From: JAJYSO01 sp964579505
GTDB taxonomy: Bacteria; Bacteroidota; Bacteroidia; Flavobacteriales; Flavobacteriaceae
Direction: 5' to 3'
Length of the DNA: 11,270 nt
NCBI GenBank assembly: GCA_964579505.1
Contig: CAZOGC010000029.1
Span: forward strand, 1 to 11,270
In this document: piece after piece, positions 1 to 5,518 of the stretch
How positions within the stretch are numbered: position 1 is the first letter of the stretch
Layout of the letters: each line of letters begins with the position of its first letter
Translations under genes and position numbers: made by a program
The notes under the pieces: generated by a model
Seen by the model: the letters and a program-made list of their open reading frames with translations, nothing else
The model's database searches: none
What the model was told of the DNA's origin: nothing

Positions 1-251
1 GCTCGTCATAGCTATGGCTATGCCTGTGCTTTTTGCCTTGACCTTTGAAATTTTCACGACAAAATATTTGATCCATTTCAAAAATCATTTCCGTTTTACA
101 TTTTAAGTGGAATAGGTCAAATACCATTTCTAATTCATTTTTTAGGTCAAAATATTCCGCTTTAAGTGCAAATTTATCCCTCTCCCCTATTTTCTCCTTC
201 TTTCTCCTGTAAAACCCAATTAGTTTTGTACAAATATAATGAGCATTTAAT
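1..251. other. Unresolved left edge, possible minus-strand gene end or start
   Basis: No gene can be firmly assigned here. On the minus strand one frame stays open from about position 225 to the window edge and would read, in its last part, ...GQGKKHRHSHSYDE. Its first in-frame ATG is at 127-125, and I recognise no family. Positions 7-16 form the perfect palindrome CATAGCTATG, followed by another GCTATG. A minus-strand TATATTTG (complement of 231-238) resembles the Bacteroidota -7 box, but the nearest TTTG upstream is only 16 bases away, shorter than usual. The stretch may hold the 5' part of a divergent gene or be non-coding. Confidence 0.2.
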
Positions 252-266
252 TTGCAAATTAAAATT

Positions 267-1250
267 ATGAAAACGAAAAAAGGAATTTTCTATCTATTGT
301 TACTGATTGTCGTATTTGGTCTTATTCAATTCATTCGGCCTGCGCCTGTCCAATATGAACGGATAAAAGAAACGAAAGATCTCGCCGGAGTACCTCAAGA
401 AATTAATGAAATTCTCAGAATATCCTGTTTTAATTGCCATTCTTCTTCCCCACAATTGGCTTGGTATGACAAAATCACCCCAGCCAATTTTTTGGTGAAT
501 TCACATATCCGAAAAGGAATGGCAGCATTGAATTTTTCTAATTGGGAGAATATGAGTCCCAAAAAACGAAAAGGCGCTCTATATTATGGGTTGAATAAAA
601 TATTGGCCGGCGAAATGCCTCTCCCGAGCTATGCGTTAGTACATCCTTCTGCTAAGTTGAACAAAAAACAAATCAGCCTCATCAAAAATTATTTAATTTC
701 CATCACTCCAAGACCAATAACGGATACTTCTCAGGTGAAAAAATCTGAACAGGAATACGTTAATGCACTTCAAAGCAACAAGAAAGAAAAGAAATATGAT
801 TGGGTGAAACCTGCTCCAAATGGCATTGAATATATTCCCGGTTATCGGGATTGGAAGGCCATTAGCACAACCGATCGATTCGATAACGGCACCATTCGAA
901 TAATTTTTGCAAATAAAAAGGCGGTCGATGCCATAAAAAACGGACAAACAAATCCTTGGCCCGACGGCAGCATTTTGGCCAAAACATTATGGAAACAAGA
1001 AATAAGCCCAGAGGGGATCGTTTCTACAGGTGAATTTATTCACGTAGAGTATATGATTAAAGATGCCAAAAAATATGCAGCAACTCAAGGCTGGGGCTGG
1101 GCAAGGTGGAAGGGCGACAAGCTAACCCCCCACGGAAAATCAGCTGATTTTGTCGTCAGTTGTATAAAATGCCACAGCCCCGTCCGTAAGAATGACAATG
1201 TATTTACAAAACCTCTTAATTTGATTGAATTACAAAAAAACTTAAAATGA
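267..1250 (+). CDS. Haem-binding domain / cytochrome P460 fusion protein, membrane-anchored
   Basis: This is a 327-residue exported cytochrome. Residues about 6-22 form one hydrophobic helix that serves as signal or anchor, so the rest should lie in the periplasm. The first haem site is CFNCH (C54, C57, H58), inside a Haem_bd-type domain (PF14376-like) with HSSSPQLAWYDKI after it and a GEMPL segment (M117) that may supply a haem ligand. The second half resembles cytochrome P460 (PF16694): WPDGSILAKTLWKQE at 231-245, GWGWARWKG near 275-283, and a C-terminal CIKCH (C299, C302, H303). P460 enzymes of ammonia oxidisers oxidise hydroxylamine, but the role in Bacteroidota is not established, so the substrate is left open. 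I chose the ATG at 267; the frame also opens at a TTG at 252, which only adds a few polar residues before the signal helix. The stop overlaps the next start as ATGA, which implies translational coupling. Confidence 0.82.
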   Translation: MKTKKGIFYLLLLIVVFGLIQFIRPAPVQYERIKETKDLAGVPQEINEILRISCFNCHSSSPQLAWYDKITPANFLVNSHIRKGMAALNFSNWENMSPKKRKGALYYGLNKILAGEMPLPSYALVHPSAKLNKKQISLIKNYLISITPRPITDTSQVKKSEQEYVNALQSNKKEKKYDWVKPAPNGIEYIPGYRDWKAISTTDRFDNGTIRIIFANKKAVDAIKNGQTNPWPDGSILAKTLWKQEISPEGIVSTGEFIHVEYMIKDAKKYAATQGWGWARWKGDKLTPHGKSADFVVSCIKCHSPVRKNDNVFTKPLNLIELQKNLK

Positions 1251-1732
1251 AAAAATTATTTAAACTACAACCGATAACGATTCTTGCTTTGGCTTTGTGC
1301 TTTTTCTCTAGTTGTCAGAGCCCCAAACCGACTAATCTAAATACGGAAGCATCCATTTTAGAAGCTGGCGATTTAACCGAAAATCCGTTGTTAATGGGCG
1401 TAATCACGACTTCTGTAAACCTGAACAACAAAACGATGTCAACCCTATACGGTAATGCTATTGCAATCAATTTTGCGAAAAAAAACAGCGGTGCAAATTA
1501 TCCTGCCGGATCAGTTTTGTATGAAGTCACCTGGCAACAACAGCCGGATTCTGTATGGTTTGGTGCTAAAATTCCTTCTAAACTAATTGCTGTAGAAAAA
1601 GTCACGTTTAAAAAAAAGGCCGCACCATCTTATACGTTATACAAAGGAAGGCCTTTAAGAAAGAGTGAAACCCCTAATGCCAGAGCCAGAATGCGCAAAA
1701 TAATTGCCAAACGTTATGCGGTAACCCCTTGA
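1247..1732 (+). CDS. Lipoprotein with haem-less cytochrome P460-like domain
   Basis: This is a 161-residue predicted lipoprotein. The N-terminus has a basic start, a hydrophobic stretch and a lipobox ending in SSC (C23, followed by Q), so the mature protein should be lipid-anchored facing the periplasm or the outer membrane. The core carries TLYGNAIAINFA (67-77), YPAGSVLYEVTWQQQ (85-99) and WFGAKIP (104-110). These resemble elements of P460-type domains, and the second lines up with WPDGSILAKTLWKQE of the upstream cytochrome. There is no CxxCH, so it probably binds no covalent haem. The start overlaps the upstream stop by four bases, so the two proteins are very likely made together and may act together. 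The C-terminus is basic and rich in Arg and Lys. A catalytic role cannot be read from the sequence; an accessory or structural partner of the cytochrome is my inference. Confidence 0.7.
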   Translation: MKKLFKLQPITILALALCFFSSCQSPKPTNLNTEASILEAGDLTENPLLMGVITTSVNLNNKTMSTLYGNAIAINFAKKNSGANYPAGSVLYEVTWQQQPDSVWFGAKIPSKLIAVEKVTFKKKAAPSYTLYKGRPLRKSETPNARARMRKIIAKRYAVTP

Positions 1733-1749
1733 TTTGAAACATTGCTAAA

Positions 1750-1776
1750 CGCCTTTAGCCGTAATGGCCAAAGGCG
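1750..1776 (+). terminator. Hairpin after the P460 gene pair
   Basis: CGCCTTT (1750-1756) pairs with AAAGGCG (1770-1776), and after one mismatch GCC (1758-1760) pairs with GGC (1766-1768) around a five-base loop. It begins 18 bases after the lipoprotein stop, where a transcript should end. There is no T-run behind it, so it could be a weak or factor-assisted terminator, or simply an RNA-stabilising hairpin. Confidence 0.45.
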
Positions 1777-1928
1777 GGGATTCGATTGAACATTTTGTAC
1801 TAAATTTGGACTATCCATTTCGATTAAAATTTGGTGGTAAAATTGTCGCTTTCGAAAGGCTAAGAATTCGTAACGCTCAGACTGAAAAATAAAAGGAAAC
1901 AATTTAAAAAAACAGATAAGATAAAGAA

Positions 1929-2786
1929 ATGATACATTCTTTTTTAATGATTGGTCAGTCCAATATGGCAGGACGTGGTTTCCTAAAAGATGTACCGCCA
2001 ATTTATGACGAACATATAAAAATGCTTCGAAACGGGAAATGGCAAACAATGGTTGAACCAATAAATTATGACCGGCCAAATGCAGGGGTTGGTTTGGCTT
2101 CTTCCTTTGCGGCTGCTTGGCATTCAAAAAATCAAACCGAAGAAATAGGATTGATTCCTTGTGCAGATGGCGGGACAAGTTTAGAGGACTGGAATGTGGA
2201 GGGAGTGCTTTTTAAAAATGCAATTTTTCAGTCAAGACTTGCTCAAAAAACAAGCAAATTGCGAGGTATTCTTTGGCATCAAGGAGAAAATGATTGTCAC
2301 CCTAACAATGCCAAAAATTATGGCGAAAAGTTTTCTGCCATCATTCAAACTTTACGAGAAGAACTAGAGGTCCTGAACATTCCATTAATAATCGGTGGAC
2401 TTGGCGATTTTCTAATAAAAGGTCTATACGGAGAACATTTCAAATCCTATTCAATTGTAAATGAAGAATTGGAAAAATTTGCCAGAAACACCCCAAATTG
2501 TTATTTTGTGACTGCTTCAGGTTTAACTGCTAACCCTGATGAAATCCATATAAATGCAGCTTCCCAAAGAATTTTTGGCATTCGATATTTTGAAGCTTTT
2601 AACCAAAAAAAGCACATTTTAAGTCCAATTAACATTGAGAAGGAAACATTAGCGGAGATCTACAACAAACCTTTATCCAACACTGAAAAAATCGACCTGT
2701 TAAATTTAAAATTTTCAAGTGGTGCTTTATCCTTAGAAAATTACAAAACTGAAATAGCTAAATTAAAAAGAGCGGCTAATGGTTAG
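1929..2786 (+). CDS. SASA-domain carbohydrate O-acetylesterase (sialate O-acetylesterase-like)
   Basis: This 285-residue protein appears to be an SGNH-type esterase of the SASA / carbohydrate esterase family 6 group (PF03629), which removes O-acetyl groups from sugars such as xylan side groups or sialic acids. GQSNMAG at 9-15 supplies the likely nucleophile S11. WHQGEND at 116-122 matches the conserved block with the catalytic-site Gln/Glu. DEIHIN at 204-209 gives the likely Asp-His pair (D204, H207). No signal peptide is visible because the protein starts directly with the first strand of the domain, so it should be cytoplasmic, unless the true start lies further upstream; I see no in-frame extension that would add one. 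The last 55 or so residues, rich in Lys, Glu and Leu, form a helical tail resembling the short C-terminal SHOCT-like helix seen on other proteins (SSGALSLENYKTEIAKL). The natural substrate cannot be told, as no polysaccharide-utilisation genes flank it. Confidence 0.78.
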   Translation: MIHSFLMIGQSNMAGRGFLKDVPPIYDEHIKMLRNGKWQTMVEPINYDRPNAGVGLASSFAAAWHSKNQTEEIGLIPCADGGTSLEDWNVEGVLFKNAIFQSRLAQKTSKLRGILWHQGENDCHPNNAKNYGEKFSAIIQTLREELEVLNIPLIIGGLGDFLIKGLYGEHFKSYSIVNEELEKFARNTPNCYFVTASGLTANPDEIHINAASQRIFGIRYFEAFNQKKHILSPINIEKETLAEIYNKPLSNTEKIDLLNLKFSSGALSLENYKTEIAKLKRAANG

Positions 2787-2793
2787 CCCAAAA

Positions 2794-2835
2794 GGCTTAA
2801 TTTCTTTGCCACCAAAGCCAGTTTTGTTTATTTTT
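2794..2835 (+). terminator. Candidate terminator after the esterase gene
   Basis: Two competing small hairpins are possible: GGCTT (2794-2798) with AAGCC (2815-2819), or CTTTG (2804-2808) with CAAAG (2813-2817) around a four-base loop. They are followed by a T-rich tract at 2822-2835 (TTTTGTTTATTTTT). Position just behind the stop codon and the T tract support a rho-independent terminator; the short stems keep confidence modest. Confidence 0.4.
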
Positions 2836-2931
2836 AGAGAAAAACGATTTCTGCTCAAAACTTCGTAAAGCACAGCGTCACAAACAAGCTACAAAAGAAT
2901 CAACGATCTAAACAAATTTATTTCTTAATAA

Positions 2932-2963
2932 TTTGGTTTATAAAATAAACTACTTTATATTTG
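2932..2963 (+). promoter_or_regulatory. Bacteroidota-type promoter of the membrane protein / regulator pair
   Basis: TTTG at 2932-2935 and TATATTTG at 2956-2963 are separated by 20 bases. This fits the Bacteroidota sigma-factor consensus (TTTG, about 19 bases, TAnnTTTG). Transcription would start near 2970, about 24 bases before the ATG at 2994. Confidence 0.6.
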
Positions 2964-2989
2964 ATGTGTATTTAAATCATAAATCAAAT
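2959..2989 (+). promoter_or_regulatory. Inverted repeat over the -7 box, candidate operator
   Basis: ATTTGAT (2959-2965) and ATCAAAT (2983-2989) form a perfect seven-base inverted repeat with a 17-base spacer. The left arm overlaps the -7 box and the right arm ends just before the ATG at 2994. A dimer of the winged-helix protein encoded by the second gene of the unit could bind here and repress its own operon. In such AT-rich DNA a seven-base repeat can also arise by chance. Confidence 0.3.
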
Positions 2990-2993
2990 TGAC

Positions 2994-3587
2994 ATGGAAA
3001 AAGAACTTAAACCCGAAGAAAGTATCAAAATCATTCAGCAAATGGTTAAAGCATCACAACAACAATTTGCTGATAATGGAATATTTATGATTATTTGGGC
3101 GATTGTGCTAATTCTTGCAGCACTCGTCAATTATTTTCTAATTACGCTTGGAACAGATATGGAAACAATGAGCAAAGGAATAATCATAACTTGGATAACT
3201 TTTCCAACGTTGGGCGGAATCCTTTCTATTATAATAAGGAAACGGCAGTCTAAAAAGGAAGGCGTAAAAACCCATATTGATAATCTACTTAAATATATGT
3301 GGTTAGGTTTTGGGGTTGTGCTTTTCTTTACGATTCTTTTCCCTACGCTTAATAATAATTCCTCAATTCCTTATATTCTTATTTTGACAGCATTCGCTAT
3401 TTATATTTTTGCTTTAGGCATTAAATATTCTCCTTTTATATTCGGAAGCATTTGTGTTTTAGCTCTTGGAGTTATCGCTTTTTGGGTTAATTATTCCACC
3501 CAGCTTTTAGCATTTAGTTTAGCTATTCTTTTGGGGTATTTAATTCCGGGGATTATGCTCTATAGAAAATATAATGCTGTAAAATAA
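2994..3587 (+). CDS. Six-helix integral membrane protein of unknown function
   Basis: This 197-residue protein has a polar N-terminal stretch of about 28 residues (EKELKPEESIKIIQQMVKAS) and then six hydrophobic segments, near 29-51, 62-82, 100-118, 125-143, 147-165 and 169-190. A basic loop (RKRQSKKEG, 82-90) follows the second helix and should face the cytoplasm. I see no catalytic or transport motif and do not recognise a named family. The gene starts 24 bases or so behind a predicted transcription start and is followed after 7 bases by a winged-helix regulator gene. Such pairs of a small membrane protein and a MarR/PadR-like regulator are common in Bacteroidota, where the regulator probably controls the pair. 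Its physiological role is unknown. Confidence 0.75.
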   Translation: MEKELKPEESIKIIQQMVKASQQQFADNGIFMIIWAIVLILAALVNYFLITLGTDMETMSKGIIITWITFPTLGGILSIIIRKRQSKKEGVKTHIDNLLKYMWLGFGVVLFFTILFPTLNNNSSIPYILILTAFAIYIFALGIKYSPFIFGSICVLALGVIAFWVNYSTQLLAFSLAILLGYLIPGIMLYRKYNAVK

Positions 3588-3594
3588 TTACGAA

Positions 3595-3876
3595 ATGTTT
3601 AGGAAATTAAATCCATTATTACATTCTCAATTACGATTGTCAATTATTTCCTTGTTGATAAATGTTGAATCAGCAACTTTTCCGTTTATTAAAGAAAAAA
3701 CAAAGGCAAGTTCGGGAAATTTAAGTATTCAGATTAAAAAACTTGAAAAAGCCAATTATGTTAAAGTTAGTAAGCAGTTTAAAAACAATTATCCCGAAAC
3801 TCGCTGTTCCATTACTAAAGAAGGAAAAAAAGCTTTTGAAGAATATGTAGATGTTTTAAACGATTATATTAAATAA
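3595..3876 (+). CDS. Small winged-helix transcriptional regulator (HTH_27-like)
   Basis: This 93-residue cytoplasmic protein looks like a stand-alone winged-helix DNA-binding domain (PF13601-type, MarR/PadR-like). Helix 1 carries LNPLLHSQLRLSIISLL (5-21), the helix-turn-helix lies near 31-53 with recognition helix SSGNLSIQIKKLEKANYV, and the wing near 56-73 holds the usual basic strand pair ending in TRCSITKEGKKAFEEY. A short C-terminal helix (VDVLNDYIK) probably serves dimerisation. There is no separate ligand-binding domain. The gene starts 7 bases after the membrane protein gene, so the two share a transcript, and autoregulation through the inverted repeat at 2959-2989 is plausible. No metal-binding cysteine cluster is present; the only Cys is C71 in the wing. 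Confidence 0.8.
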   Translation: MFRKLNPLLHSQLRLSIISLLINVESATFPFIKEKTKASSGNLSIQIKKLEKANYVKVSKQFKNNYPETRCSITKEGKKAFEEYVDVLNDYIK

Positions 3877-4128
3877 AATCATTCTCGTAGTGGCAAAAAC
3901 AGGTGGTGAAGCAGCATCATCCGCGAACAACATAACGCAAAAAGCCTCGGGAATTTCTTTAAATTAAAAGGTTGCTAATTGTACAGTTTTACAATATTGT
4001 GGAGGACTTTTTTCATTCTTAATATAATTTCTATCCGATAGTTTTGGAATCAATTTTTGGGTTTATGGTACGATGGTAAACAAAAAGAAAATAAATTTTG
4101 GATGGCAAGAACAAATTTAAATTTCAGG

Positions 4129-5091
4129 TTATGAATATTTGTTTCTATAAGCCGACGGAGATACACCAGACTCGTTTTTAAACAGTGTTCTAAAGGCTTT
4201 GGTATCCTGATACCCTACCTCGTACATGATTTCATTAATGGTTGACCTTTTTGTTTCCAGTAACCTTTTTGCTGCCTCAATCCTTATTTTTTGGATGTAG
4301 GTATGTACCGGGAAATGAGTCGCTGCCTTAAAGCGTCTTTGGAAGGTACGCCGGCTGAGTCGGGTCAGTTCTGCAAGATGGTCAATGGAGAAATTTTCCG
4401 CATAATTTCTTTCGATATACTGTTGCGCTTCCTTTATATTTTCATCATCGTGTGTTTTAGACCCCTCAAAGATTCTGAATAACAACTGGTTGTTTCTGCT
4501 TTTGTCCACTTCAAAATATTTGGAGGCATAAATGGCCGCCTCCTTTCCTGCAAACTTTTCAATCAGGTAAACCAATAAGTTCCAATAAGAATTTGCTCCC
4601 CCGCTGGTGTATAAACCATCTTGATCCGTAATCACTTTTTCATCCACAAGGTTCACTTCAGGATATCGGTTTCTGAAGGTATTTGCTGTCACCCAATGTG
4701 TGGAACATGACCGGTTATTCAACAGTCCTGTCTCTGCCAACAGGAATGCTCCCACACACAAGCTGGCTATTTCCGCCCCTTTTTGATATTGTTGGTGCAT
4801 CCAGGATATGCACGTCTTATTTGAAACAATGGCTTTCTCCATGTCACCACTCAGGGGAGGAATTATAATCAAATCGGTTCGTTTTGTTTCTGCCAAAGTG
4901 GAATCCGTCTGAACGGTATAGGGTCCGTTGAGCAGCTCAACAGTCTCAGCTTTACCAACCAGTTTTATCTCAAATAAAGGCTGTTTCCCTGACTGGCTTA
5001 AGAAATCATTGATACGGTTAAACAAATAATGCGTATTCCCAACCGCGGCAATCAACACATAATCAGTAATTAATACGGAAACCTTTTTCAT
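4129..5091 (-). CDS. GlxA-type AraC-family transcriptional regulator
   Basis: This 320-residue regulator has an N-terminal DJ-1/PfpI-like (class I glutamine amidotransferase-like) domain, about residues 1-190, and a C-terminal AraC HTH domain, about 218-320. The first domain shows LIIIPPL at 74-80 and ASLCVGAFLLAETGLL at 109-124, with C112 at the nucleophile-elbow position of this fold. In GlxA-type regulators this domain is thought to sense a ligand rather than act as an enzyme. The AraC part has both helix-turn-helix units: FSIDHLAELTRLSRRTFQRRF (234-254) and INEIMYEVGYQDTKAFRTLFK (285-305), closing with the typical GVSPSAYRNKYS. I start at the ATG at 5091; a longer frame to 5127 adds twelve residues ahead of the beta-strand KKVSVLITDY that normally opens the fold. 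Its target may have been the adjacent decayed VOC gene. The ligand is unknown. Confidence 0.85.
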   Translation of the reverse strand: MKKVSVLITDYVLIAAVGNTHYLFNRINDFLSQSGKQPLFEIKLVGKAETVELLNGPYTVQTDSTLAETKRTDLIIIPPLSGDMEKAIVSNKTCISWMHQQYQKGAEIASLCVGAFLLAETGLLNNRSCSTHWVTANTFRNRYPEVNLVDEKVITDQDGLYTSGGANSYWNLLVYLIEKFAGKEAAIYASKYFEVDKSRNNQLLFRIFEGSKTHDDENIKEAQQYIERNYAENFSIDHLAELTRLSRRTFQRRFKAATHFPVHTYIQKIRIEAAKRLLETKRSTINEIMYEVGYQDTKAFRTLFKNESGVSPSAYRNKYS

Positions 5092-5143
5092 AAAACAAAG
5101 GTCGTTATTTTTAGAAAAACATGGCATGATTACCCCGTGGGAA

Positions 5144-5200
5144 TGTCATTTTTGACCATTTTAGGTTAGTAAATACCCGCTTAACTTTGTAAAAATGACA
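5144..5200. promoter_or_regulatory. Inverted repeat between the GlxA-type regulator and the decayed VOC gene
   Basis: TGTCATTTTT (5144-5153) and AAAAATGACA (5191-5200) are perfect ten-base inverted copies separated by 37 bases. The left arm also opens a small palindrome, GTCA-N4-TGAC (5145-5156). The site lies 52 bases upstream of the regulator start and 38 bases upstream of the decayed VOC start, where a shared operator would be expected. An AraC-type regulator could bind the two arms as half-sites, but this is inference only. Confidence 0.35.
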
Positions 5201-5238
5201 AATTGATTTTTAAAGTTCAAAAAATAAACGAAATTAAA

Positions 5239-5450
5239 ATGGTAAGTTACAGCAAGGCTAACTCTTTCTTATTATTAAAGGAGGAGTAACTAACTTTATT
5301 GAATTCGTAGAAAAGGTTTTTGACGCATAGAAAGTATACCCTTATACCGGCATTTTTACAGGTTTACGTTGAAAATGTTCAGAAAATATTTGGTGGTTAT
5401 ATGAGAAGAAGGAAGGAATGCCTACCAAAAATAAATCGAATACTAATTGA
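5239..5450 (+). pseudogene. Decayed VOC/PhnB-like (glyoxalase superfamily) gene
   Basis: An ATG at 5239 opens a frame reading MVSYSKANSFLLLKEE and stopping at 5287. The next frame continues from 5286 as VTNFIEFVEKVFDA and stops at a TAG (5328-5330). From there KVYPYTGIFT follows in that frame, while the first frame gives QVYVENVQKIFGG at 5359-5397, and the second frame again gives ENIWWLYEKKEGMP (5382-5423) and ends with a TGA at 5448-5450. In this order the pieces resemble a PhnB-like VOC protein: opening strand, 'FIxFxxKVFxA' helix, 'YVENVxKI' mid-strand, and a closing 'WWLYE'. A usual family member is about 130-160 residues, whereas only about 70 codons remain, so internal deletions are needed as well as frameshifts. 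VOC genes are frequent companions of AraC-type regulators. The string GGAGGAG at 5280-5286 looks like a ribosome binding site but is explained as part of this old reading frame. Confidence 0.5.
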
Positions 5451-5518
5451 CATAATTCTAACCCGGGTGAAATTTATACAACATTAATGACCGCAATAAA
5501 AAACTTATACAAACCATA

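Noticed and set aside
252..266. TTG start for the Haem_bd-P460 cytochrome
   Set aside because: It adds only five residues ahead of the Lys-rich signal start, and the ATG at 267 gives a normal signal sequence.
1714..2178. Minus-strand frame of 154 codons across the P460 lipoprotein end and the esterase start
   Set aside because: It overlaps the esterase reading frame with its catalytic GQSNMAG and has no recognisable domain of its own.
3870..3960. Reverse-transcriptase-like 'MLFADDAA' peptide on the minus strand
   Set aside because: The frame is only about 25 codons long and no other RT motif is nearby, so the likeness is chance.
5092..5127. Longer start for the GlxA-type regulator
   Set aside because: The twelve extra residues precede the beta-strand that normally opens the DJ-1-like fold and show no family likeness.
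5278..5302. Strong Shine-Dalgarno site with a gene behind it
   Set aside because: GGAGGAG is followed only by a few codons before a stop in the TTG frame, and it is better explained as Glu codons of the decayed VOC gene.
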